Shown: one piece after another, positions 49,700 to 61,984 of the stretch
Layout of the letters: every line of letters starts with the position of its first letter
Numbering within the stretch: position 1 is the first letter of the stretch
Assembly: GCA_026874595.1 (NCBI GenBank)
Contig: CM049306.1
Coordinates: 29,441,519 to 29,505,518, forward strand
Direction of reading: 5' to 3'
Length of the DNA stretch: 64,000 bases
Origin: Sipunculus nudus
Taxonomy: Eukaryota; Annelida; Sipuncula; Golfingiida; Sipunculidae
Position numbers and translations under genes: made by a program
The notes under the pieces: generated by a model
What the model was told of the DNA's origin: nothing
Seen by the model: only the letters and a program-made list of their open reading frames with translations
Database searches by the model: none

Positions 49700-50379
49700 T
49701 TTACAATCCCACATTCTGCAGAATATTGATGTCAGCTATATTTAATATCAGGAGATATATTTATATATAGGGATATGTGTGAAAATTCACATCTCCAGTC
49801 ACCACCCATTTAACCACACTTGACAAGCTAACAGATCATATGTATTCAGTGATAAATGATGTTTTATATGTACATGAATTCTCATGTGCTGAGTATATGA
49901 TAAAGTGTATTTTTTCATATTTTTTACTATCCTCTGGTTGAGGTATTTTATTCCCATTGGTTGGTCTGTTTGCAATTTTGCTCAATAAGTCTACATCTTT
50001 TGAACAGAGTTTAATTTAATTTTGTGGAGGTTTAGGATAACACCCAAGGAACAAACTTTAATATTTTTAAATAAATGGGGTCACTGTATGATTTAATTTA
50101 AAAGGATTATTTACTAGTTTCACAAATAGGGCAGTTTGTTTATCCCAGTGTATTTCAAGACAGTCCTCATACACAGATATGACAGGCCATGTTTGTTCAG
50201 GCAGGCAGAGCTTACCTGTGATACAGTTATTAAGTTGATGAACTGTGACACATATTTCTCTTAACTTTTATTTAAATAGTTCCCACTTTACACTCACCAA
50301 AGTTTGATCAGGATCCTAGATATATTCCACATCTAGTGATCCAGAATGTTGGCAGAGGTCTGTATGAAGTCTATCTGAA
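49700..50379. other. Non-coding stretch with repeat relic
   Basis: AT-rich. The last part, about 50,290-50,360, is related to 14,800-14,890 in the opposite orientation (AAAGTTTGATCAGGATC, GTGATCCAGAATGTTGGC). No gene was seen. Confidence 0.45.
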
Positions 50380-50814
50380 TACTGTGGTTGCCTTTTTGTT
50401 TGTGAGGGTTTTAATTTCGCGATATTCACAAATGGAAAATAATCGCGAAACTGAAGCCCTCTGGAATAATTGGCCAATTGAGTGTGTCCTTCATATTTAG
50501 TGTAGCCAATACTTGTATGGGAATAGGTTAGAACAGTAAGAAATTTTATAATAAGTTACATCCATGCAGGTATAGGGAAAACGTTCCCTTAAATCTGAAC
50601 TAAACTACCTGTGCTGTGTGTACGGGCCCATCGTTATATGATAACAATATCACAAACTCATGACTTATTTTCATTTTATAATACACACAGGTATGGATTT
50701 ACCAAAGATTTGATATAGGTTCTGGTGAGATTGCAAAAATGAAACCCTTGTGAAACATTTAAAATGGAGAAATCGCGATATTTCTGCCTCGCGAATATGA
50801 AGCCAACCACAGTA
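50380..50814 (+). mobile_element. 435-bp MITE with CTGTGGTTG terminal inverted repeats and TA ends
   Basis: TACTGTGGTTGCC at the left and GCCAACCACAGTA at the right. Behind the TIRs lie phrases with TCGCGA (TTTCGCGATATTC near the left, AATCGCGATATTT and CTCGCGAATATG near the right), so the inverted similarity extends beyond the TIR core. Size and layout equal the copy at 40,627-41,059. Non-autonomous. Confidence 0.75.
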
Positions 50815-51376
50815 TTGTATTCTTGTGTTTCTTAGTTGACTAACTGTACCCAGTTTTAATAATTTTACATATTGGTTGTATGATTTTAATTTGGACATGC
50901 AATACATGAGTTTTAGTCTGTGCAAAAAATGGCAGCCCCCTTAAACTGTATCTATATTTTTACGATGTCAGGGTTTGATAAGGGCACAGAAATAAAAGAG
51001 GAATGTACTCAGAGGACAGTCTTAAGGTGGGATTCTATCTGCAGAGAGTTTGATGGCAATAAAACCTGTATGCTCTAAGTAGAAGCTGGAGGAACACTGG
51101 TAATGACCACAACCTTGTGTGAATTACAATGGGATGCCTAGTAGTCAAATGTGGCCAGTCATTAAGTCTGCTTCAAAATTATATTATGTACAGTTGTGTT
51201 GCTTAATCAGTCAACACATGATTTAGGTATGTGATGCCCAATTGCCCATCCATGCTTAAGTTTATGGTCAGTTTAACAGAGACTCAGTGATGTAATTCTT
51301 TAAAGTTCTGCTGACTTAGCAAAATGGAATCACATAAACCTTCTTCATCTGTATATCTTCATTTCCATGTTATAGA

Positions 51377-51395
51377 GAGTGCCATCTGCTGGCCA
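51377..51395 (-). promoter_or_regulatory. CTCF consensus site, reverse orientation
   Basis: The minus strand reads TGGCCAGCAGATGGCACTC, which satisfies all positions of the 19-bp consensus YGRCCASYAGRKGGCRSYV. It lies outside recognised repeats. Confidence 0.55.
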
Positions 51396-52645
51396 TGGAT
51401 GTAACTGTCACCTCCCCCTCCCTCTCCCCCAGAAAAACTGAAATGTCTAAATTTTTTAGTGTCAGTGTGTTCTTTATGGATAGTGATTAGAATTGTGCTG
51501 TAATCACCGTTGGTATAACCATACATATCTGCTCTTGTTCAGGCATGGTTTGGGTCCACATAATAGCAGGAAATTACAAGAAATTAAATCTGCCATTCAT
51601 TAATGACTTCCCTTTAATTCCTCAAATGACTCGGACAAATCATGTACCACACAGTTATCTGTTGAGTGCAGGGATTAAAGGTTAAACAGCATCTATGGGA
51701 AAAAATTAGGAGTTACATAGCAGGTATTACTGATTGTAGCAGTTTCTGGGGTAAGCTTTCCTTGTGGCTGCAAGTTGGCTTTTTCAGAAACATGTCCGTA
51801 GACAAGATCTTTTTTTTGCTTTCTGAGATGAACATCATTCACACTACGATTTTTCTACTTTTATGTATTATCCTCTTTATCTCAGCATCTTATCCATTTA
51901 TTTGTCTCTTGGAGGTGACATGAATTATTCTTGTATAAATGCAGTCTCTGCCGTTATAGTTGAAAACCATTTCTATAAATTATGATGCTCAGAGCAGCAA
52001 GAATGGTGGCCCACTTGTCATGAATGCCTCCATCAAAAGACCACTAGGTACTCTTATCCTGGCTGGAGGCTTTCACAAATGGTGGGCAATTTTTCATGCT
52101 GCTTGGTGCTCTCTCTGAACAAAGAAGATCCAAGGAAGGGCTCAGCTTGGGATTAGATGTCTTGCTGTGACAGCTTTGCTGGCTAGCTAGCTTCCAGAAA
52201 TTTATGATTACCAAACATTTTGTTGAATTAATTGATGTGTTTGGACCAAAGAAGAACCTTTGTCCTTTTTAAAACCCATTCTTCTGAAAAATTCAGTGTA
52301 GCATATTACCCCTGTTTAAAATTGAGCTGAAATTATCTGAAATTTTTACCTTAAGAAACAAGTAACTGAGTTACTAATACTATATTATTGAACCCAGGCA
52401 AACTGCTCAACATATAGCTTATATGCCTTTAACTGTCATATTTTTAGCCAAAGTAATAAACCAAACACATTTGATGTAGTTAAAGTGTGCTAAATGTAAC
52501 TGTGTGTGCGGTATTTACCATCCTCAAATTATTCTTTTGATCTTTTAAATCCCACTTTCACTTTTAGCGAGATGGAAGCATGTTAGACAAATAGCGTCTG
52601 TTTGCAGGAGGGGTTTAATTCATTCAGTGCACATTGGCTGTCAGT

Positions 52646-52681
52646 CATTGTTTAAAACGTGAGGGTGTTTGGTATGCAAAT
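52646..52681 (+). promoter_or_regulatory. SOX- and POU-type sites in a GC-richer patch
   Basis: CATTGTT (52,646-52,652) is a SOX core and ATGCAAAT (52,674-52,681) a perfect octamer, 21 bp apart. A further octamer lies at 53,970-53,977 next to TAATTAAT. Motif presence is direct; enhancer function is inference. Confidence 0.35.
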
Positions 52682-54884
52682 ACAGGCGTTGGCTGAGGCA
52701 GCCTGCCCAGAGGGACTGATGCATGTGCATCGCTTGCCAACACATGTCAATAATTGCTTTCAGCTTGAAAGTTTTTAGCTCTTTTTTAGTTCCTTTGGTT
52801 CGACCGTCACACTGGTATGACGTGTCGCATGCGACTTGAAATCTGCGGGCTCCACCATGTCTCTGCCAAGTCTGAGGCAAAATTTAAACCCAATTTTCCT
52901 TGTTTACTAACTTTACAGATCCTGGCTTTCTCTCTTGAATTTTGCTTACACAATGTTTGCATTAAAGAGTATATGTATTAGGTGAGATCCAGACACAGAC
53001 AGTTTTAGTTTTCAGATATTTTATTCTTGTGTACACTAAGACCTTGGAACCAGTTGCCATTAGAAGTCAGAATGTCTCTTTTGGTGGAATTCTTACAAAG
53101 GACATGTGAAAACAATGTGTGATCTAACAAGACAGTAATTTAAGTTTAAGGAGCGTAGTGTTTTACATTTTTATTGTATGATTAGTTATGTACAATGGCA
53201 AGACATTGGATATTGCCTGTATTAGAGAGGTTATGAAACTCTGAATCTGCTTTTCACACTGCTATGTCAAGTATATGTAATAGAGATGCCTTCATAGTAG
53301 AGTGAGATCCGTAAAACAAGAGTATTTATGTATTATGTTTTAAATTTATGGAACTTCCCTCTTCCCCATTAAATTTTTTAACATACTGATGTTTGTCTAA
53401 CTTTTATATAGTATCTGTGAATGGATTACCCATTAAAACTAATTTTGTTTTACTATTTAAAATATACCATAAGGGGCAACTTTGTAAATGAAAGACCTTT
53501 TTGGCATTGTTTAGTATTCCCTTAAAATTTTACTTCCCAGCTGTACTGCCATGATAACAATACACAGCCTCTGGTGCTCAGACCTTAAAAAACATGTAAC
53601 CACTATATGTGCCTATCCTTTTTACATTCAAATGGCAGTATTTAAATGTAATTGAGATGTATTGAGTCTGGCCTATTTTAGTTTCATTCAGTATTCTGTA
53701 TGCTAACTCATTTGAAATGTCTGTCACCTTCTCGAATACCCAGAAGTAAAAGTTAATAATTAGTGCCTGTTAATTACCTGTTCCACAAGTGCTACTTAGC
53801 AGAAACCTTTAATTTGTTAATGTTGAATTCACAGATGGGTCAGTGAAACTTGTATGACTTCGGAGAAAAAGACAGTAAATATTTAATGAACAGTTAAAAG
53901 TTGTGGTATTAGTTGTTCCAGCTTATCTCATGTTATGATGTATTGACCCCTCTGGTATGAATAATTAATATGCAAATTGACACTAAACCATCTGTTACAG
54001 CCAGTGCTATTTGATGCTGGTTTTATCATGACAATTTTCCTCTATTAAATGATGGCTAATTATAAAATTTTGCATCATTAGTCATGTATCTTGATTTTCT
54101 TTTCTTTCTCTGTGTTAACTGTCCAGAAACAGGTACAGTGAGACAGGAAAATTTTTAGCACTTTAATTTTTTGCTAAATTTCACTAGAAAACTATGATTC
54201 ATGAAAACTTGTGTATGATAATAACATACCAAACAAAAGAGGATATTGCATTTATTTATTGGTAAATTCTAACTAATAACTATAAATTAAAATAAATCAT
54301 TAAAAACCTTTTTTGCATTGTTTCATTAAATATTTCATTGAATATGACAGCCACCTACTTCTTCAAATTTCCATTTAAATTGTGTTGGCCAGCAAGTGGT
54401 GTCATCCTGCACATTATTTTATATAGTTTTACCCATGTCCGTCATTCCGTCATTCCATCCTTTTGTCCTTCCGAAATGAAACAGTTGTACGGACTTTTTT
54501 TCGCCATGCCTGCAGATACTGGCCTGATTTTTTGTTTGTGGGCAAGTAACAACCAGTTACAGATCAAGTTCATGTTTCGTCCCGGTTGACCTACTTGACC
54601 GTATGACAGCTCTAACATAGAAAATTTCATGAAAAATTGAAAATTTCATGATAAATGCACATGTACAGCTTTTTTTTTTCGCAATGCTTGCAGATATTGG
54701 CCTAATTTTTGGTGTGTGGGCAAATTATGACTAGGTACAGATTGAGTTCGCGCTTCGTCCTGTTTGACCTTATTTTGACTGTTAACCTCTCCTGAACAAA
54801 GAAAATTTCATGAAAAATAGAAATTTTCATGACAAATGCACATGTGTGGACTTCTTTTCACAGTGCCTGCCGATTTTGGCCTAA

Positions 54885-57800
54885 TTAGCTCAGCTGACTA
54901 TAAGTCATCTGAGCTATAGTCGTGGTCCATTGTCCGTCGTCCGTCCGTCTGTCCGTCCGTCCGTCCGTCCGTCAGTCCGTCCGTCCGTAGATGTGGCACG
55001 TTTTGAAACCGTAAGACCTAGGAATCCAAAATTCAGCATAATGTTAGATGTCCCCAAGATCTCCTACCAAGCCGAAAACTGGGTCTTTGCGACTTCGTTC
55101 CTTTGAGAAATTAAGGAAAAACCTCAATTTTTTATTAAAATCCTATTTTCACTCTTCAGGACTGCCTTATATCAAAACCACTCATCTGTTTTTCCTCATA
55201 TTTACCATAAATATTCTTCTATATAGTTCCTATGTACATGCCAGAAATTAAGTCTGTTAAGTATAAATTCTTTAAGTTATGGGCCTCTACATAATGGACT
55301 TTGTAAAAAATCAGGAAAAATATTTACTCACTTAACATGAAAAATTTTGAAACTAGAGTCTATTTTCCCAAGTATATAACTATGTTTAATTAAGATTCAA
55401 TTGTTTACCCAAAATTAGATCTGAATTTTGTAAATTTTTTAAGTAATTAGCATAAAAATAAAATCAGTACCTTAAATTTTGCCCAACTTTGACCATGGCA
55501 CGTTTTTTTCTGTAAGTACCATTGATTCAATTTTCACAGCATGTAAACATAAATATTTAATTTGTTTAAATCTGAAATTTGGAAGTAAAAGCTTGAAAAT
55601 TAAGCTAGTTATTGATTTTTTTCTTGAGGCTCTATTGTAGTCATTTGCTTTGATTACAGATTACAGATGCAGGGTCCCACTCCAGGTCACTGGAAGTCAG
55701 CAATGCCAGGATTTCTGATTTGTTACAGTCACTGGGGGAGATCCCCTGCTGTGACAGGTGTACAGTTATTCTCATATCACCACCCAATTCACCCCCCCCC
55801 AACCCCCCCCCCCCCCAAACCCAACCCACCAAGTGTTCACTGTATCTCCTTAATTGTAATGCTGTTTCCACTCTGATATGCAAAAACTTTCCTTGAAAAA
55901 GTAATTCAAGGTGTAATCCAGAAGATGCAATGTTGTGTAATGTACCATTTTTAAAGAATCATTTTTCTTTTAAATGATTTTACCAATCATAATGGAACCC
56001 ATCAGTGTGCTTAAATTATGATAAAATATGAAGCACATTATGGATAAATAAAGACACAATTAAAAATTAAAAAGTCTAAATCAAGTATTTTTTTAGATAT
56101 TTATTGTTTTGCAGATTTAAAAGATATATTTTTGTGGTAAAAAATAAATAAACATTTGTATGCATGATATGGTGTTATCTGACAAGATTGGATTTATGAT
56201 GATGCAATTGAGAATTATGAATCAACTTTTATATTCAGATATATATGTTATATTGAAAATGTATAGAAATATAAACTAAAATTTAAAAAAAATTAATGTA
56301 ATAAAAAATGAGGATTTATTACAAACATTTGTTCATTATTTTCCTGCATCAGCAGAATTTGTGAGAGGCTTTATTTACCATGTTTTATGTTGTTAATTAG
56401 TTATATTTCAACTGTATACATTTCATAAAAAAAACATATATTTAATAATATATATTATACAAAAAAAAAGATTCGATTGAACAAATGTGTAAACTACTGA
56501 AAAGTCAACAGTTAATTGAAAAGCCAACTAATGATCATGGTAATTGTACAGATCATTTGTTCACAAACTGCTCACATGCTTCAGTTTCAACATTAGGAAC
56601 ACATGGTCAGGTCACAAAATATTATTTGTAACAATTTCTTGCTCATCAATACAAACCAATCATATAAACCAACCATGGCCTTTATTACCTCTTCCTCTTA
56701 CACTTTATCTCCATTTGATATTATTTTAGATTTTTACCTTCAAGGTTAACGTCAGCTGAGCACAGTGACTCAAGCACCATGAAACATATTGTTTACATCA
56801 AGCTAGTGTTATGCAGTTTGCAAGAGCTCAGCTCCCCAGCTTCAGCTCTTAGTTCCTTAAATTCGGCATACAGTTAGATGTCTCCAAAATCCCCTACCAT
56901 GCCAAGAATTTGGTCACTAGGACTTAATACCTTCGAGATATTAATGAAAAACTTCATTTTTCCATTAAAAACCTATTGTTAACTTCAAGACTGCCAAATA
57001 TCAAAACCACTGATCTGACTTTAATCATAAATAATATACATATTTTTCAATCTCTATGCACATGCCAGAATGATGTCAGTATTGCGTAATTGTATCCGCC
57101 AAAACGAAGTTTTGCGGATACTATGTTTTTGACCGGGTTCCGCCGCCGCCGCCGCCGCCGCCGCGTTCGTTTCCGGAGAACTCCTCTGAGACTACTGGAC
57201 AGATTTTTCTGAAACTTACACAAATTATCGGGTCACATGTGAACTGGTGCCTAACCAAGTGACCTTGACCTCTGACCTTTCGTCTCTGCCCAGCGTCCGT
57301 TTGTGCGTCTGTTTCCACACATAAACCCATATATCTTGGGAACCGTTTGACCGATCCGGAAAAAAATTTTACACAAATGTAGCCCTGGGAAAGCTTTATA
57401 ACATACACAACAAAAGGTGGCGCCACCTGCAACCATGTTTGCACAGTGTCCATCTGTTCATCTGCCTGGGGTTAAAATCACTCATATCTCTGCAGTGATT
57501 TGACTAATTCACCTAAAATTCGGCATGCATATACATCCTAGATAGCTTTCTCGATTTTGTGACAGGTGGCGCCACCTACATTCACGTTAACGCTCCACAC
57601 ATAATCCCATATATCTCGGGAACCGTTTGACCGATCCGGAAAAAAATTTTACACAAATGTAGCCCTGGGATAGCTTTATAACATACACAACAAAAAGGTG
57701 GCGCCACCTGCAACCATGTTTGCACAGTGTCCATCTGTTCATCTGCCTGGGGTTAAAATCACTCATATCTCTGCAGTGATTTGACTAATTCACCTAAAAT

Positions 57801-59683
57801 TCAGCATGCATATACATCCTAGATAGCTTTATCGATTTTGTGACAGGTGGCGCCACCTACATTCACGTTAACGCTCCACACATAATCCCATATATCTCGG
57901 GAACCGTTTGACCGATCCGGAAAAAAATTTTACACAAATGTAGCCCTGGGATAGCTTTATAACATACACAACAAAAGGTGGCGCCACCTGCAACCATGTT
58001 TGCACAGTGTCCATCTGTTCATCTGCCTGGGGTTAAAATCACTCATATCTCTGCAGTGGTTTGACTATTTCACCTAAAATTCGGCATGCATATACATCCT
58101 AGATAGCTTTCTCGATTTTGTGACAGGTGGCACCACCTACATTCACGTTAATGCTCCACACATAATCCCATATATCTCGGGAACCGTTTGACCGATCCGG
58201 AAAAAAAATTTACACAAATGTAGCCCTGGGATAGCTTTATAACATACACAACAAAAGGTGGCGCCACCTGCAACCATGTTTGCACAGTGTCCATCTGTTC
58301 ATCTGCCTGGGGTTAAAATCACTCATATCTCTGCAGTGGTTTGACTTTTCCACATGAAATTTTGCATGTGTGTATATCTTGGATAGTTTCTCGTTCAAAT
58401 AACAGGTGGCGCCACCTACAATCATGTTTATGTGGCAGAGATCCATTCTAATATTTAACACATGTAACTCTATATCCCCTTGCCACTCAATCAATGCCTC
58501 ACTTTACCCGTCCTTCTCTGATTTTGGCGGATACACGTAGTCGCTTGTCGACTACCCGTATTCTAGTTGTTTTAAGTTATGGGCCCAAATAATTTTCATA
58601 TCATGCACACATAAGGATTTCAGCATAGAAAGCTGAAAGAAATTGGCCAAAAATTGTAGCTTTTATTAATGTTTTTTAAGAGACCCTGTCAGACTTTGGC
58701 TCTCTCCAGCCCCTCTTGAATCACCTGTATTATGCATGCTTGAGGCGAGGCATACATGGAATCCAGGCAGCTTATGGCCAGCCACAGTTGATCCAGGTGT
58801 CCAACCCAACTCATCTAGTAGTTTAACCAACAACATAACAATAAACAATAAATTAATAAATTTTTATTGGTTTTTAATAACAAATTAAAGAAAAATAGAA
58901 AAGGAATTTGTTAGTTTATAATAACAGGAAATTAACTTGCAGTTACTGATGATATAAGAATCTTGTATGGATGGGTAGAATGTCAAGTATTCCAAATAAC
59001 ACCATGCAGTCACCTATGGCATTTTTCAGTTCAATTTTAATGATAAAGAAGTAAATCATATTATTCATTACTAATCATTAGGGATCATATGAAGGAAATT
59101 AATGACAGACAAAGATGCAGTTGATAATATTAATCTAGAATCCTACTGTGTCTAGTGTGTACATTGATGTGAAATTAGTCCAAAATGAATAAAATTTCTT
59201 GCATAAAGAATGGGAATTCAGGTAAAAATGAAAGTATATGAATACTCGTGCAAATACTTTCAAAATGTATTCATGAATGCATTCATGAATATATTCTTTA
59301 ATATTATTTTAATAATCATTTCAGTTATATTTCATTTTACAAAATCATTCTCTTATTATTTTTAATAAAAATTATATTTGAGACAATATTTGTAATTTTT
59401 TTTAATATATAGTTAAACTCATATTATATGTTCTGCTTATAAGTTATTTGGCCAAGTCAAAATCTGTGTGTCAATAGTACTCCATTTGTTAATAAAATAA
59501 ATGAAATCAATGCTCTTCCCTGTCTCCAAAGGAACTATCAAAATCATACATAAGCTAAACAACAACAACTCATAATACAGCTTATATTTATTACCACACA
59601 AAACCAGCATGTACCTCATTTCTAAATAATATTTTTTTATCATATATAACAGCTGAGCGTCGTGACCCATAGGTCCCTTGTTG
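54885..59683 (+). mobile_element. Family-A element (A4) nested in family C
   Basis: Begins TTAGCTCAGCTGACTATAAG, then a GTCC/GTCCGTCCGTCC stretch at 54,937-54,990. The interior includes the two related blocks at about 55,020-55,300 and about 56,850-57,080. It ends CAGCTGAGCGTCGTGACCCA then TAGGTCCCTTGTT at about 59,683. The neighbouring unit of family C shows the empty site (54,698-54,720, GGCCTAATTTTTGGTGTGTG). Insertion therefore occurred at a TT without target duplication, as expected for Helentron-type elements. It carries the family-B copy B4 inside. A poly-C/low-complexity piece lies at 55,789-55,828. Confidence 0.7.
57095..58566 (+). mobile_element. Family-B element (B4), best-preserved copy, nested in A4
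   Basis: The 5' end TCCGCCAAAACGAAGTTTTG then CGGATAC forms a hairpin. A GACCGGGTTCC linker and (CCG)8 (57,140-57,165) follow, then four tandem units of about 282 bp ('ATATCTCGGGAACCGTTTGA' near 57,331, 57,612, 57,894 and 58,172). Each unit has two AGGTGGCGCCACCT-type palindromes. The 3' end has TTTTGGCGGATAC (inverse of the 5' end). It then has a perfect 7-bp hairpin, GTAGTCG (58,537-58,543) / CGACTAC (58,549-58,555), and 11 nt later the end CTAG before T. These are textbook Helitron 3' features. Confidence 0.8.
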
Positions 59684-60476
59684 TTGGTGTGTGGCAGCAA
59701 AATGACCACTTACAGATCGAGTTATCATTTTGTCTTGGTTTACCTATTTTTGATTGTATGACAGCCCCCCAAACATAGAAAATTTTACATAATTTAACAA
59801 ATATTTCTAATTTGCTCCAGGCAGGGGCATTCATGTTGTTCTGACACATCTAGTTTTTATTAATTTACATCTCCTAGAAAAGTTGGATCACAGAAATTTA
59901 AAATAAAAACATAACAATTATGACCTGAGTTAAAATATGCAGAACATGTATCTAAACATAGAAAAAAGTCCATATTCAAAAGCAGGGATGCAATTTTTGT
60001 GCTGATTTGGGAAGCATGACTTGTGTGGAACTAGAATATGGACACATAGAAAGAGATCAAGCACATTTGCTCACAGTGTGATTTACAGCTTAATCTGCTT
60101 AAAGTACACTCAAGGGCATCAGCTGACTATGTACCTGAGACTTCTAACAATTGTATGGTTTCTTCATGACTACATTGTTTCTTTTTTTCTGGGTAAGTTT
60201 ATACTGAGATGAATAATTAAACTGTGCTGTCAAATGTATATCTTTTCATTTAAACACTTCAGTCATGCTGATAGACTGCATGATTGGTGTATAGATGCTT
60301 TTGTCAATTTGACAAAACTACCAAAATTGTTCTTGCTGCAAGAAAAGGAGTACATTTTATCACCATTTTCCTCCAATGCCAGAATGTCTAGAAAAGCAAA
60401 ATTTGACATCAGCACGCAACAAGCTGGGCCAATGTGTGGTCTGTGAGCATTAATTTGTCCACATCAGGCTTAAAAA

Positions 60477-60546
<70 letters not shown>

Positions 60547-61046
60547 ACATAGCACAGTTATAAATGAATTAATGAACCAGATCTATATTTTCATGTTAGT
60601 TCCAGGCATGTTCAAAAGGAGGAATAAAGAATTCAGATGTGACTGAGATGTGACAACAGTTGCCCAAAACAATATGGGAATAATGAGAAGAGAATGTTAT
60701 AGATTAACCTATATCTCTTGCAAGTTGTAAATTGTCATAATATATGTTTGACATCTGTTTAGACAACACTCTAAAATAACCAACATAAATAATTGTGTAC
60801 CATTAAGGTTTAGAGTGCTGTTTTTTTTTTTTGCCAAGCAAAATATCAAAATATGTAACACCAGGAAATCATTTAATATGAACTGTCCATTTTACTGGTA
60901 ATAAAACAAACCAGTGTGTGCATTCTTTTTTAATGCAATAAAGTTCAGGTATTTGTCTGTCGTAAGATATCCATCAGATATTTGAGAAACACATTGTGCC
61001 AAGGTGGTCCAATACGGTGACACAATCATCCAAAACACTTTTTGTC
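59593..61046 (+). repeat. 1,454-bp tandem duplication, copy 1
   Basis: Starts ACCACACAAAACCAGCATG and runs to CACTTTTTGTC. It includes the 3' ends of the family-A and family-C elements (59,649-59,683 and 59,850), unique AT-rich DNA, and a 65-bp TA run (60,478-60,542). Small frames inside occur identically in copy 2 and are not considered genes. Confidence 0.95.
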
Positions 61047-61930
61047 ACCACACAAAACCAGCATGTACCTCATTTCTAAATAATATTTTTTTATCATATA
61101 TAACAGCTGAGCGTCGTGACCCATAGGTCCCTTGTTGTTGGTGTGTGGCAGCAAAATGACCACTTACAGATCGAGTTATCATTTTGTCTTGGTTTACCTA
61201 TTTTTGATTGTATGACAGCCCCCCAAACATAGAAAATTTTACATAATTTAACAAATATTTCTAATTTGCTCCAGGCAGGGGCATTCATGTTGTTCTGACA
61301 CATCTAGTTTTTATTAATTTACATCTCCTAGAAAAGTTGGATCACAGAAATTTAAAATAAAAACATAACAATTATGACCTGAGTTAAAATATGCAGAACA
61401 TGTATCTAAACATAGAAAAAAGTCCATATTCAAAAGCAGGGATGCAATTTTTGTGCTGATTTGGGAAGCATGACTTGTGTGGAACTAGAATATGGACACA
61501 TAGAAAGAGATCAAGCACATTTGCTCACAGTGTGATTTACAGCTTAATCTGCTTAAAGTACACTCAAGGGCATCAGCTGACTATGTACCTGAGACTTCTA
61601 ACAATTGTATGGTTTCTTCATGACTACATTGTTTCTTTTTTTCTGGGTAAGTTTATACTGAGATGAATAATTAATCTGTGCTGTCAAATGTATATCTTTT
61701 CATTTAAACACTTCAGTCATGCTGATAGACTGCATGATTGGTGTATAGATGCTTTTGTCAATTTGACAAAACTACCAAAATTGTTCTTGCTGCAAGAAAA
61801 GGAGTACATTTTATCACCATTTTCCTCCAATGCCAGAATGTCTAGAAAAGCAAAATTTGACATCAGCACGCAACAAGCTGGGCCAATGTGTGGTCTGTGA
61901 GCATTAATTTGTCCACATCAGGCTTAAAAA

Positions 61931-61984
<54 letters not shown>

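Larger units (their letters stand above)
50815..54389. other. Non-coding stretch with candidate regulatory sites
   Basis: No coding exon was identified. It contains the CTCF consensus at 51,377-51,395 and a GC-richer patch at 52,620-52,880 with SOX- and POU-type sites. AT-rich pieces at 53,750-53,980 have TAATTA cores and a second octamer. These could be conserved non-coding elements, which only comparison with related genomes would show. Confidence 0.4.
54390..59853 (+). mobile_element. Family-C repeat element, interrupted by nested A and B elements
   Basis: The left part (about 54,390-54,884) holds units of about 190 bp with 'TTCGCnATGCnTGCAGATnT' and 'GGCCTnATTTTT', followed by GTGTGTGGGCAA, GAGTTC and GAAAATTTCATGAAAAAT. 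The right part resumes at about 59,684 with TGGTGTGTGGCAGCAAAATG. It ends GGGGCATTCATGTTGTTCTG then ACACATCTAG (59,850-59,853). The start is uncertain. The 5' stretch has GTCCGTCATTCCGTCATTCC, a counterpart of the GTCC-rich starts of family A. I recall similar '...GGGGGCAT...ACACAT' 3' ends from mollusc repeats. Confidence 0.55.
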
